DNA of 64,000 bases from positions 25,076,241-25,140,240 of the forward strand of contig NC_083565.1 of NCBI RefSeq assembly GCF_019925205.1, in the 5' to 3' direction. This stretch comes from Metopolophium dirhodum. Its lineage: Eukaryota > Arthropoda > Insecta > Hemiptera > Aphididae. The position numbers were made by a program, and so were the translations under genes. Numbering within the stretch: the first letter of the stretch is position 1; each line of letters begins with the position of its first letter. The notes beneath the pieces were generated by a model that saw only the letters and a list, made by a program, of their open reading frames with translations, made no database searches and was not told the DNA's origin. This document shows positions 12,344-25,100 of this stretch, one piece after another.

Positions 12344-12639
12344 TTTTAAAATGTTTAAGTAAAAAATTACAAAATGCTTCACTTAAATGACTTATACGAG
12401 TCTTTACTCAACCACGTGTTTAGAGAAACTGATGACTATTCCGCGCTAAAATCTTATTGTTGTAAATATTATATTTGTAGTCATGTTCAAAAATTGGCGC
12501 CAAAAAAATTGGTCGAAACCGCTTTTAAAACCGCCTATGTGTGTAAGCACGCCGCGGAAGCGGTTTCTAATCACCGCGGATTATAATCCGAAACCGCGCG
12601 CGGCCAAACCGCTCCGTGTGTAACCAGCTTAAGTCCTTA

Positions 12640-14450
12640 GATATAAAAGATAAACAGTTTATAAATTTTTAACTACAAAATAATTATTCAATTTTAAATT
12701 TGATAAATTTTGTCAAAATTCGATCTTTAAATGCTTATAAAAAAAAATTGTGCCTATATATTTTTAATATTTTTTAACTGATATTGTATTAATATATCAG
12801 GAGCCTTGTATTAAAGTTTTACACTTTTTGGCCCAACAGATAAAACTTTATTGATATTTATTGAAAAAAAAACAAAAAAATTGAAAACTGAAAATGTCCG
12901 TAAACAACTCAAAAAGATTCAAAATATTTTCAAAATTGTATGGTGTATATAAAATGCTAATATAAACATTCAGTGACATTTTCAAGTTTCTAAAGTCGTT
13001 CGTTTTTGAATTACAACAAAATAAGGAAATCAAGTGAATATCCAATGTTAAAAATTTGAATTTCAAACGCTCATCAAAATTTAATTTGACTTTCTTATAG
13101 ACATTTTTTTTCGATAAAGATAGACAAATTTATGAGGAATCTTGTACTACTTTTTAAAACCTTAGATTTAAAAAGAAAAATTTTTACGAATTTTTAACTC
13201 AAAATAATTTGCTAATTTCGTGATTTTTCCATATTTTGTCAATTTATGAACTTTAAATGCTTAGAAACTATGACTAAGGATTTTTAATATTTTTTATCTG
13301 CCTTTGAAACAATAGACTAGGAGCCTTCTATTAAATTTTCAAGCTTTTTTAGCTAATAAATAAAATTTTATTGATATCTTTAGAAAAAAAACTAAAAAAA
13401 AATAGAAAATGAAAATGTTCCTAAACAGTTCAAAACAAATCATAATATTTTGAAAATTTTATCGTGTATAAACAACTCAAAAAGATTCAAAATATTTTCA
13501 AAATTGTATGGTGTATATAAAATGCAAACATAAACAACCAGTGAAAATTTTCAAGTATCTACAGTCATTCGTTTTTTAATTACAATAAAATAAGAAAATT
13601 GTTACATGAGAAATCGAGTAAATATCAAATGTTGTAAAAATATAAATTTCAGACGCTCATAAAAATTTAATTTAAGTTTCTTCTAGACATTTTTTTTTTG
13701 ATAAAGGTAGAAAAACTTATGAGTAATCTTATATTACATTTTCAAATCTTAGATTTAAAAAGAAAAATTTTTATGAATTCTCATCAAAATAATTTGCTAT
13801 TTTTCGTGATTTTTCCGTATTTTGTCAAAATTTGAACTTTAAATGCTTATAATTAAAAACTGTGACTAAGGGTTTTTAATTTTTTTCATCTGCCTTTGAA
13901 ACAATAACCTAGGAGCCTTCTATTAAATTTTCAAGCTCTTTTACTCAACAGATAACATTTTATTGATATTTATAGAAAAAAAAAACTAAAAAAATTGAAA
14001 ACTGACAATGGCCGTAAACAGCTCAAAAAGAGTCAAAATATTTTCAAAATTTTATGGTGTATAGAAAATGCGAATATAAACATTTAGTCAAAATTTCATG
14101 TCCCTACGGTCATTTGTTTTAGAGTTACACCAAAAACCAAAATCGATTTTCTCGAAAACAGATTTTGCGTAAAAATTCCCGTTTTTCCTTAATTTTTCTT
14201 TTGTTTTTCACGTCGCTTGTGAAAACTACTGGGAAATTTTTACTTTTGACCCCCCAAAGTACCAACTAGATTCACTTTCCTATCAGAAAAGTTACTATTG
14301 AAGAAAATCCAAGCACTTTTACTGTCCTAAAAGGTGATGACAGACACAAAAAAAAAAAAATAAAAAATAAAAAAATAAAAAAAAATAAAAAAAAAAAACA
14401 CACATCATTGTAAAATCAATACATTCATCGCTTCGCTCAGAATCTAAAAT
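12640..14450 (-). repeat. CR-A copy, reversed, nearly complete and partly duplicated
   Basis: Reading in reverse from the end blocks to the start block (CGCTTCGCTCAGAATCTAAA at about 14430), the copy includes two versions of the middle part (TTTCAAAATTGTATGGTG at about 12930 and again at about 13500). That explains its extra length. Together with the forward copy at 10547-12010 it forms a large inverted pair around the Harbinger end. Poly-A/T runs at 14348-14400 belong to the repeat. Confidence 0.75.
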
Positions 14451-14725
14451 TAATTTATGATGAAATAAAAAAACATTTTGAAGTACATTTAAAACCAATT
14501 CTACAATCATCGTTCCGCACAGAATCTTGGTACCTAAAATAAACTAATACAAATTATACTTTTAAAATGTAATACATACTTAACGGCAAACATAACAATT
14601 TGAAAATTAACATATTTAATGAGTGATATTTTCTTCACTTTCCTATGTTTAATATGTTTACAAAATTTTTTTGATAGTACTGCGGTGGTCCTAACCTAAA
14701 ATTCCACATGATTTGGTTTTTCAAG
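14451..14725 (+). other. Upstream flank of the transposase exon, probable intron end
   Basis: No in-frame ATG precedes the transposase frame. The sequence TTTGGTTTTTCAAG ending at 14725 is a plausible 3' splice site, so the first coding exon would lie further 5' in the repeat-filled interior or has been lost. The ATG at 14708 is in a different frame. Confidence 0.45.
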
Positions 14726-17145
14726 CACTTGAAGCTAAACGTGAAGAGCTATTTGACATAGACGGAAAATTAGTGTCTTGTACATCACAAATTTGGACAA
14801 CTATTTGTGATGATTTGGATAACAAGTTAACTGCAAAGAGTTTATATATATCTGTCTATCAGAATCGACATTCATGGCTATCACGTTTAAAGAACGATAC
14901 AAATTCTTCAGTTATTAAACACTCTCATTCAATAAATATTGAATCAGATGAAGAAAGTTCAAAATCAGTAACATCAAGTTCCTCGATTGCTGATAGCAAT
15001 ATACAACGTTTCACTATTGAAATTGCATACAAAAAATTTATAAAAATGAACCCAATCAAAGTCATTTATGGTAAAAAAAAGCATAAAAAACAATATACTG
15101 TATTAAAGCCAGGTGTTTGGACAAATATTATAAACGATGAATTCCTCAAAAATTACAAAATGCCATGTGCCTATGTGTATAGAAGATGTCGTATATCTAC
15201 TGATTTTTCTCGTTCCAATCGTTATCTTACTTTTCAAGCAAAATGTAAAGACTGTGGAGTGTTTTTAAATGGATGGGCTGATCGAAAACCCGAAGAAGGA
15301 TTTCCATTACAATTAAACATAGACACTAAAGATACAAGACATTGTTGGGAAGACCATCATTCAAAAAGACCCCTTAATGGAAAAAAACGGTCGCATGTGG
15401 GAAAAAAACTATCAAAAGATACTGTTAGTAATTGGCAAAAACATGCCGTTTCTCCTATGAAATTTGGTGATCATATACCACCAAATATTTACAACAAACC
15501 TGTCTTATGGAAATGCAAGCAGCAGTTTATGGATAACTTTTTAGAAATAACCGAAAAATGTCCTATAAAATCTCTTATTGAATTAAAACATGGAAAATAT
15601 GCCGGTTCGATTCACACAATTAGCGCAGACAAACTGTTTATTCATTATTGGACACCTACACAACTTATAGTTTACAAACACGTTCAAAAATCTTACTGCC
15701 GGTTGTCAATAGATGCTACGGGAAGCTTAGTAAAAAAAGTGAAGAGAACTAAACAAAATATATTATCAAGTCATATATTTTTATATGAAGGTGTTATTAA
15801 TACTATAAAATACCAAGTTCCAGTCACGCAGATGATAAGTGAAAAACATGATACTCTAACAATATTTTACTGGTTAGCGGAATGGATTAAAGATGGAGTT
15901 CCCATACCACAAGAAACTGCGTGTGATTACTCAAAAGCATTGCTGGGAGCAATTTCAAGAGCATTTTGTAATGGTACAACCTTGAGTGATTATGTGGATA
16001 AATGCTTCAATGTTTTATGCTCAAAATCTTATAATGACTTGCCACCATGTTTCATACGAATTGATATTGCACATTTAATTAAATTAGTTTGTCGCTGGAA
16101 ATGTTTGACTGGCACCAACAAGTATAGATTGAAACAGTTTTATGTTAGATGTGTTATACTTTTAGTTGGAGTGAAATGTATAGATGAGTTTGAAGAGTTA
16201 TTAATAGACATTTTAACAGTATCAATGAGCCAAACAGAGGGTGATTTAATTAAGAGTACAGGCAAATGTCCATCTGAGGAAGCAAGAACCAGACTACTTT
16301 TCAATATACGAGGTTGCAAAATTAATGAAAATGATGTAGTGAAATCTACAATGGATAACAATGATATACTTCCTGATCACTCAGATGAAGAAACCGATGT
16401 TTCAAGTAAATTAAAACAGAATTCAAAAATTAATGCATTTTTGAATACAATAAAATTAAAGAGTAGTTCTAAGTCGTTAGTTGAAGGTGATCGAATAAGT
16501 CCATATTTTTTACCAGAGTTCACCAAAAATATACTGAGGCTTTGTAAAGAATTTCCTTTATGGACAAATATCATGTCCCCAGTTTTCAAATCACCATATG
16601 AATGTGCAACATCTGCAGCCGTAGAAGGAGACTTTTCTTTACTAAAAAATAATATATTAAAGCAAAATACGACAACTATGACTGTTGATCGCTTTCTAGT
16701 CACTCATCTCAAAAGTATTGAAAGTTCAATGAAAATTGCACGTAGTAGTCAGTTACAAGAAGACAGTTTTCGTGAAATAAATTTTGCAAACAAAATTGAA
16801 AAATCAATTTCTCGTATGTCACCAGTGTCTTTATTAAACTTTATACCTTCTGACAAAGAGTATGAAAGTGATATAACGGAATACGAGAATAAACATGAAA
16901 AAAAACAACAATTCTTTGATGAAAATGAAAAAAAACTGATAGATGACGATGGTGAAATAGATGTGCAAATCCAATCAGTAACGCCTTGTCCTTCACCAGC
17001 CTTTTCATTTGGTAGTGGAATGACAATAGATCAAGAAGAAACATGGGGTGGTTTAACAGAATTTGAAACTGGGCCTTTAAAACACACTCTAAAATATTCA
17101 AATACTGTTGAAAAAAAAAAAAAAAAGACCAACAAAATACCTTGA
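14726..17145 (+). CDS. MULE/NOF-like DDE transposase (5' incomplete)
   Basis: An uninterrupted frame of about 800 codons; residues are counted from 14713. The N-terminal SQIWTTICDDL and LTAKSLYISVYQNRHSW segments look like a small helical DNA-binding module. A zinc-type cluster follows, C178-X2-C181 then H210/C211 and H215/H216, as in FLYWCH/WRKY-like modules of MULE transposases. Catalytic candidates in MULE order are D334 (LSIDATGSL), D405 (CDYSKALLGAISRAF), a D451-X2-H454 box (RIDIAHLIKLVCRW) in the place of the usual CX2H, and E638 (SAAVEGDFSLLKNNI). A Ser/Lys/Glu-rich tail ends in an A16 run at 17111-17126, after which this frame stops at 17143. The next domain continues in the +1 frame. 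The role would be cutting and joining element ends in the nucleus. NOF-type identity is inferred from architecture. Confidence 0.75.
17111..17126 (+). other. A16 run where the reading frame changes
   Basis: Sixteen consecutive A residues separate the transposase frame from the downstream peptidase frame. The two frames would join if the run had one A fewer or two more. It could be an assembly or homopolymer error, a real frameshift mutation, or programmed or polymerase slippage. The protein-like sequence is continuous on both sides. Confidence 0.7.
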
Positions 17146-18191
17146 TACTTGTCCTGAAATTGATCGCATACTTAACAGATCACGAATGCGATCTCATATG
17201 TCTACGTTAATTTTAAATGGGAATATTTCTCCGTTATGCAATTACAATAAAAACACATATGTTCTAAATAATACTTGTCCTTTTGACTCCGTTATAGTTG
17301 CTATTACAGTTGCATATGTAGATTATGAACAATATGCTTCTTTCATCGATAGGTCAACAAATGAGTACTTAAATTTAGCAAAAGATCTTGGTCTTCATGG
17401 CTCATCGAAATTATCATACACAAGAAGATTGATATTATTGATGCCATATTTCAATATTTCTGCATCTATTCCCTCAGTGTATACTCTTAATGCCGAATGT
17501 AATGTATTGAAAGTCATCCAAGATTATATGAAAAATGATCCTAGCTCTACTCAGACTATACAATGCTCAAATAAAAACTGTCCTGAAGAAGATCAAATAA
17601 GACATTCAGCTTCAATAATAATAAATGACTTAAGCAAAATACTTGAAAAAGGGTTTTCATGTCTAAATATGTTAATGGAAAATTATTTAAAATCAGAAAG
17701 AAAACAATGCATTTATAAACATTGTAACGGCATATTAAAGAAAGAAAAGAAGCTCGGAAGTCATATTTTTATTGAAACAGATCAATTATCAATAGACTCA
17801 TCCACATTTACGTGTCTTTTAAACCAAATTCCAGTGGACATAAATCTAAACAATGAAAAGTAAGTGCTTAAAAAACAATTTAAACTTAAAATAGGATAAT
17901 AATAATTTGGTTTTGTTGACGTAATCATCAATCAGCAAAAAATTATAAAAAAAAATAAAAATTATACGTTAAAATAATATTATTAATCATTTTTAATAAG
18001 CTATGGTTAGTTTTTCATAGTTATTAATTATAAATAAGCTAATAAGAATTGCATTTTTTTAATTGTTTTATAAAATCTTTTATCATTAAAAGAAATAAAA
18101 ACATATACGCATTATAATATTAGAATTTTAATTAGAATTTATTAAAAATTAAAAATGTATGAGTCTAGTGTACAAATTTGTTTACAAGTAC

Positions 18192-18229
<38 letters not shown>

Positions 18230-18682
18230 AGAGGTTTAAAGTTTAAACAAAAACAAAGGCAGTCATTAATCATTTGTTTAATTTAATTTAGATTTAGATT
18301 ATATTAATTGTACATTTTTTTGTCAAATATAGATTTTCTATTGACATTTTAATACTATGAACACTACACTATAAATAATATTTACATATTTTATGATTTG
18401 TATAAAATAATGTATAACAATAATTTTATATAATTTATTTTATAAAATATACTAAAAGTAACCTAATAAAAAATACATAGAATCTGTATAAATTTACATT
18501 TATTTTTTAGGTTCATATTAGTGGCTGTAATACATTACATATCATTTCACTACGTGACCTACGTGAGAAGAGGATTCGATCAATGGGAGATTCACAATGA
18601 CTTGGAAAAAAAAATTAAAAAAATTAAAAACATGACGAATACAACAATAAATCCACATGCTATAATGTACATCAGACAATAG
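17127..18682 (+). CDS. USP-like cysteine peptidase domain, two exons
   Basis: Coding parts are 17127-17859 and 18511-18682, split by an intron. The first exon has a Cys box, LNNTCPFDSVIVAIT (Cys codon 17276-17278), comparable to the NTCYMN box of ubiquitin-specific proteases. Two CX4C pairs (CSNKNC, CIYKHC) sit where USPs carry their zinc ribbon. The second exon supplies a His box, FHYVTYVRRGFDQWEIHND, matching the HYTAYVR...W..fdD pattern, and ends PHAIMYIRQ like the usual Y.LFY.R end. All parts occur in the order and spacing of a small USP/UCH fold. It most likely formed the C-terminus of the transposase protein. Removal of ubiquitin or SUMO is inferred. A USPL1-like specificity or a dead enzyme is possible. 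Confidence 0.65.
17860..18510 (+). other. 651-bp intron in the peptidase domain
   Basis: It starts GTAAGT and ends TATTTTTTAG. Splicing joins AA to G to make a Lys codon and opens the frame that encodes the His box, whereas unspliced reading stops at 17861-17863. It contains an A34 run at 18195-18228. The gain of a family-specific motif after splicing is the best argument that the intron is real. Confidence 0.75.
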
Positions 18683-19169
18683 TTTAGTTAAAAAAAGCAA
18701 GAAGCAATCAATTAACTATCTTATTACTTGTATGATTTGTGATTATTTATTATTTTATATTTTTAATATTTCTAAATAATTTAAATAACATTGATAGTCA
18801 ATTTATTATATTATTATCATGTTTTTAGTATTATAACATATACAGTAAAAAAAAGGTAAAAAATCTATTTTATTTAAAAATTATTTTTATAAGTATGTTT
18901 ATTTTATTGATGAAAGAATAAAGTAAAACTACATTATGAATTGTAGTGTTTTTTGATTACAAAAAAAAAATTATATTTATTGTTATTCTTATACCACTTA
19001 TACGTAGAACAAACAATTAATTATTCATAATAAAGGATAAGTGTTGAAGAGTTTAAAATAAAACATATTTTGTAAGTTGTTTGCTAAAATAATAGGAGAT
19101 AACCAGTTGAGTTCCTGCAAGATACAAAGAATAGACTTGAAAACTTATAAAAAAAATTCCAACACAGTC
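18683..19169 (+). other. 3' flank of the transposon gene
   Basis: AT-rich sequence between the stop at 18680-18682 and the first recognisable satellite unit. It contains the likely polyadenylation signal and a diverged unit edge near 19150-19175. Confidence 0.5.
18917..18922 (+). terminator. Polyadenylation signal AATAAA
   Basis: AATAAA about 235 nt after the stop codon of the peptidase exon, followed by T-rich and GT-containing sequence (TTGTAGTGTTTTTTG). It is the most likely 3' end of the transposon transcript. The AT-rich context makes chance occurrence possible. Confidence 0.45.
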
Positions 19170-22100
19170 AAACAAGGTGGGTGAGCTGAAATCAGCCAAA
19201 AATAGAATTTTGATTTGCTAACTTCAAAAATTGATTTGCTATTATTTGCTAACTGTTTGCTAACTACCGGCGTTTGTTTGGAGACGATCGGACAAAGTGG
19301 GTGGGCTGGAATTTTTTTTTCTAAAATCGGCCAAAAATAGAATTTTGATTTGCTAACTTCAAAAATTGATTTGCTATTATTTGCTAACTGTTTGCTAACT
19401 ACCGGCGTTTGTTTGGAGACGATCGGACAAAGTGGGTGGGCTGGAATTTTTTTTTCTAAAATCTGCCAAAAATAGAATTTTGATTTGCTAACTTCAAAAA
19501 TTGATTTGCTATTATTTGCTAACTGTTTGCTAACTACCGGCGTTTGTTTGGAGACGATCGGACAAAGTGGGTGGGCTGGAATTTTTTTTTCTAAAATCGG
19601 CCAAAAATAGAATTTTGATTTGCTAACTTCAAAAATTGATTTGCTATTATTTGCTAACTGTTTGCTAACTACCGGCGTTTGTTTGGAGACGATCGGACAA
19701 AGTGGGTGGGCTGGAATTTTTTTTTCTAAAATCGGCCAAAAATAGAATTTTGATTTGCTAACTTCAAAAATTGATTTGCTATTATTTGCTAACTGTTTGC
19801 TAACTACCGGCGTTTGTTTGGAGACGATCGGACAAAGTGGGTGGGCTGGAATTTTTTTTTCTTAAATCGGCCAAAAATAGAATTTTGATTTGCTAACTTC
19901 AAAAATTGATTTGCTATTATTTGCTAACTGTTTGCTAACTAACGGCGTTTGTTTGGAGACGATCGGACAAAGTGGGTGGGCTGGAATTTTTTTTTCTAAA
20001 ATCTGCCAAAAATAGAATTTTGATTTGCTAACTTCAAAAATTGATTTGCTATTATTTGCTAACTGTTTGCTAACTACCGGCGTTTGTTTGGAGACGATCG
20101 AACAAAGTGGGTGGGCTGGAATTTTTTTTTCTAAAATCGGCCAAAAATAGAATTTTGATTTGCTAACTTCAAAAATTGATTCGCTATTATTTGCTAACTG
20201 TTTGCTAACTACCGGCGTTTGTTTGGAGACGATCGGACAAAGTGGGTGGGCTGGAATTTTTTTTTCTAAAATCGGCCAAAAATAGAATTTTGATTTGCTA
20301 ACTTCAAAAATTGATTTGCTATTATTTGCTAACTGTTTGCTAACTACCGGCGTTTGTTTGGAGACGATCGGACAAAGTGGGTGGGCTGGAATTTTTTTTT
20401 CTAAAATCGGCCAAAAATAGAATTTTGATTTGCTAACTTCAAAAATTGATTTGCTATTATTTGCTAACTGTTTGCTAACTACCGGCGTTTGTTTGGAGAC
20501 GATCGGACAAAGTGGGTGGGCTGGAATTTTTTTTTCTAAAATCGGCCAAAAATAGAATTTTGATTTGCTAACTTCAAAAATTGATTTGCTATTATTTGCT
20601 AACTGTTTGCTAACTACCGGCGTTTGTTTGGAGACGATCGGACAAAGTGGGTGGGCTGGAATTTTTTTTTCTAAAATCGGCCAAAAATAGAATTTTGATT
20701 TGCTAACTTCAAAAATTGATTTGCTATTATTTGCTAACTGTTTGCTAACTACCGGCGTTTGTTTGGAGACGATCGGACAAAGTGGGTGGGCTGGAATTTT
20801 TTTTTCTAAAATCTGCCAAAAATAGAATTTTGATTTGCTAACTTCAAAAATTGATTTGCTATTATTTGCTAACTGTTTGCTAACTACCGGCGTTTGTTTG
20901 GAGACGATCGGACAAAGTGGGTGGGCTGGAATTTTTTTTTCTAAAATCGGCCAAAAATAGAATTTTGATTTGCTAACTTCAAAAATTGATTTGCTATTAT
21001 TTGCTAACTGTTTGCTAACTACCGGCGTTTGTTTGGAGACGATCGGACAAAGTGGGTGGGCTGGAATTTTTTTTTCTAAAATCGGCCAAAAATAGAATTT
21101 TGATTTGCTAACTTCAAAAATTGATTTGCTATTATTTGCTAACTGTTTGCTAACTACCGGCGTTTGTTTGGAGACGATCGGACAAAGTGGGTGGGCTGGA
21201 ATTTTTTTTTCTTAAATCGGCCAAAAATAGAATTTTGATTTGCTAACTTCAAAAATTGATTTGCTATTATTTGCTAACTGTTTGCTAACTAACGGCGTTT
21301 GTTTGGAGACGATCGGACAAAGTGGGTGGGCTGGAATTTTTTTTTCTAAAATCTGCCAAAAATAGAATTTTGATTTGCTAACTTCAAAAATTGATTTGCT
21401 ATTATTTGCTAACTGTTTGCTAACTACCGGCGTTTGTTTGGAGACGATCGAACAAAGTGGGTGGGCTGGAATTTTTTTTTCTAAAATCGGCCAAAAATAG
21501 AATTTTGATTTGCTAACTTCAAAAATTGATTCGCTATTATTTGCTAACTGTTTGCTAACTACCGGCGTTTGTTTGGAGACGATCGGACAAAGTGGGTGGG
21601 CTGGAATTTTTTTTTCTAAAATCGGCCAAAAATAGAATTTTGATTTGCTAACTTCAAAAATTGATTTGCTATTATTTGCTAACTGTTTGCTAACTACCGG
21701 CGTTTGTTTGGAGACGATCGGACAAAGTGGGTGGGCTGGAATTTTTTTTTCTAAAATCGGCCAAAAATAGAATTTTGATTTGCTAACTTCAAAAATTGAT
21801 TTGCTATTATTTGCTAACTGTTTGCTAACTACCGGCGTTTGTTTGGAGACGATCGAACAAAGTGGGTGGGCTGGAATTTTTTTTTCTAAAATCGGCCAAA
21901 AATAGAATTTTGATTTGCTAACTTCAAAAATTGATTCGCTATTATTTGCTAACTGTTTGCTAACTACCGGCGTTTGTTTGGAGACGATCGGACAAAGTGG
22001 GTGGGCTGGAATTTTTTTTTCTAAAATCGGCCAAAAATAGAATTTTGATTTGCTAACTTCAAAAATTGATTTGCTATTATTTGCTAACTGTTTGCTAACT

Positions 22101-25100
22101 ACCGGCGTTTGTTTGGAGACGATCGGACAAAGTGGGTGGGCTGGAATTTTTTTTTCTAAAATCGGCCAAAAATAGAATTTTGATTTGCTAACTTCAAAAA
22201 TTGATTTGCTATTATTTGCTAACTGTTTGCTAACTACCGGCGTTTGTTTGGAGACGATCGGACAAAGTGGGTGGGCTGGAATTTTTTTTTCTAAAATCGG
22301 CCAAAAATAGAATTTTGATTTGCTAACTTCAAAAATTGATTTGCTATTATTTGCTAACTGTTTGCTAACTACCGGCGTTTGTTTGGAGACGATCGGACAA
22401 AGTGGGTGGGCTGGAATTTTTTTTTCTAAAATCGGCCAAAAATAGAATTTTGATTTGCTAACTTCAAAAATTGATTTGCTATTATTTGCTAACTGTTTGC
22501 TAACTACCGGCGTTTGTTTGGAGACGATCGGACAAAGTGGGTGGGCTGGAATTTTTTTTTCTAAAATCTGCCAAAAATAGAATTTTGATTTGCTAACTTC
22601 AAAAATTGATTTGCTATTATTTGCTAACTGTTTGCTAACTACCGGCGTTTGTTTGGAGACGATCGGACAAAGTGGGTGGGCTGGAATTTTTTTTTCTAAA
22701 ATCGGCCAAAAATAGAATTTTGATTTGCTAACTTCAAAAATTGATTTGCTATTATTTGCTAACTGTTTGCTAACTACCGGCGTTTGTTTGGAGACGATCG
22801 GACAAAGTGGGTGGGCTGGAATTTTTTTTTCTAAAATCGGCCAAAAATAGAATTTTGATTTGCTAACTTCAAAAATTGATTTGCTATTATTTGCTAACTG
22901 TTTGCTAACTACCGGCGTTTGTTTGGAGACGATCGGACAAAGTGGGTGGGCTGGAATTTTTTTTTCTTAAATCGGCCAAAAATAGAATTTTGATTTGCTA
23001 ACTTCAAAAATTGATTTGCTATTATTTGCTAACTGTTTGCTAACTAACGGCGTTTGCTTGGAGACGATCGGACAAAGTGGGTGGGCTGGAATTTTTTTTT
23101 CTAAAATCTGCCAAAAATAGAATTTTGATTTGCTAACTTCAAAAATTGATTTGCTATTATTTGCTAACTGTTTGCTAACTACCGGCGTTTGTTTGGAGAC
23201 GATCGAACAAAGTGGGTGGGCTGGAATTTTTTTTTCTAAAATCGGCCAAAAATAGAATTTTGATTTGCTAACTTCAAAAATTGATTCGCTATTATTTGCT
23301 AACTGTTTGCTAACTACCGGCGTTTGTTTGGAGACGATCGGACAAAGTGGGTGGGCTGGAATTTTTTTTTCTAAAATCGGCCAAAAATAGAATTTTGATT
23401 TGCTAACTTCAAAAATTGATTTGCTATTATTTGCTAACTGTTTGCTAACTACCGGCGTTTGTTTGGAGACGATCGGACAAAGTGGGTGGGCTGGAATTTT
23501 TTTTTCTAAAATCGGCCAAAAATAGAATTTTGATTTGCTAACTTCAAAAATTGATTTGCTATTATTTGCTAACTGTTTGCTAACTACCGGCGTTTGTTTG
23601 GAGACGATCGGACAAAGTGGGTGGGCTGGAATTTTTTTTTCTAAAATCGGCCAAAAATAGAATTTTGATTTGCTAACTTCAAAAATTGATTTGCTATTAT
23701 TTGCTAACTGTTTGCTAACTACCGGCGTTTGTTTGGAGACGATCGGACAAAGTGGGTGGGCTGGAATTTTTTTTTCTTAAATCGGCCAAAAATAGAATTT
23801 TGATTTGCTAACTTCAAAAATTGATTTGCTATTATTTGCTAACTGTTTGCTAACTACCGGCGTTTGTTTGGAGACGATCGAACAAAGTGGGTGGGCTGGA
23901 ATTTTTTTTTCTAAAATCGGCCAAAAATAGAATTTTGATTTGCTAACTTCAAAAATTGATTCGCTATTATTTGCTAACTGTTTGCTAACTACCGGCGTTT
24001 GTTTGGAGACGATCGGACAAAGTGGGTGGGCTGGAATTTTTTTTTCTAAAATCGGCCAAAAATAGAATTTTGATTTGCTAACTTCAAAAATTGATTTGCT
24101 ATTATTTGCTAACTGTTTGCTAACTACCGGCGTTTGTTTGGAGACGATCGGACAAAGTGGGTGGGCTGGAATTTTTTTTTCTAAAATCGGCCAAAAATAG
24201 AATTTTGATTTGCTAACTTCAAAAATTGATTTGCTATTATTTGCTAACTGTTTGCTAACTACCGGCGTTTGTTTGGAGACGATCGGACAAAGTGGGTGGG
24301 CTGGAATTTTTTTTTCTAAAATCGGCCAAAAATAGAATTTTGATTTGCTAACTTCAAAAATTGATTTGCTATTATTTGCTAACTGTTTGCTAACTACCGG
24401 CGTTTGTTTGGAGACGATCGGACAAAGTGGGTGGGCTGGAATTTTTTTTTTCTAAAATCTGCCAAAAATAGAATTTTGATTTGCTAACTTCAAAAATTGA
24501 TTTGCTATTATTTGCTAACTGTTTGCTAACTACCGGCGTTTGTTTGGAGACGATCGGACAAAGTGGGTGGGCTGGAATTTTTTTTTCTAAAATCGGCCAA
24601 AAATAGAATTTTGATTTGCTAACTTCAAAAATTGATTTGCTATTATTTGCTAACTGTTTGCTAACTACCGGCGTTTGTTTGGAGACGATCGGACAAAGTG
24701 GGTGGGCTGGAATTTTTTTTTCTAAAATCGGCCAAAAATAGAATTTTGATTTGCTAACTTCAAAAATTGATTTGCTATTATTTGCTAACTGTTTGCTAAC
24801 TACCGGCGTTTGTTTGGAGACGATCGGACAAAGTGGGTGGGCTGGAATTTTTTTTTCTTAAATCGGCCAAAAATAGAATTTTGATTTGCTAACTTCAAAA
24901 ATTGATTTGCTATTATTTGCTAACTGTTTGCTAACTAACGGCGTTTGTTTGGAGACGATCGGACAAAGTGGGTGGGCTGGAATTTTTTTTTCTAAAATCG
25001 GCCAAAAATAGAATTTTGATTTGCTAACTTCAAAAATTGATTTGCTATTATTTGCTAACTGTTTGCTAACTACCGGCGTTTGTTTGGAGACGATCGGACA

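Larger units (their letters stand above)
9429..12630 (-). mobile_element. PIF/Harbinger-type element, internally replaced
   Basis: The ends are a 38-bp inverted repeat beginning AAGCTGGTTACACACGGAGC and continuing through the GC-rich GGTTTGGCCGCGCGCGGT. Subterminal CCGCGG and GCGGTTTGGCCGC words recur inside. A TAA (or TA) duplication is possible (9428-9430 and 12630-12632), but the ends are ambiguous by one base because they are palindromic with the flank. The element holds the first exon of a Harbinger-like transposase on the minus strand. The rest of that gene has been replaced by CR-A sequence. The strong GC bias of the ends contrasts with the AT-rich host. Confidence 0.75.

Noticed and set aside
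14708..14710. ATG just upstream as the start of the transposase
   Set aside because: It is out of frame with the transposase; a 3' splice site at 14725 explains the upstream limit better.
16140..17101. Minus-strand frames under the transposase (16140-16361, 16377-16703, 16841-17101)
   Set aside because: Shadows of the real plus-strand coding sequence.
18195..18228. A34 run as a retroposed poly-A tail
   Set aside because: It sits within the intron with no upstream cDNA-like sequence or flanking duplication.
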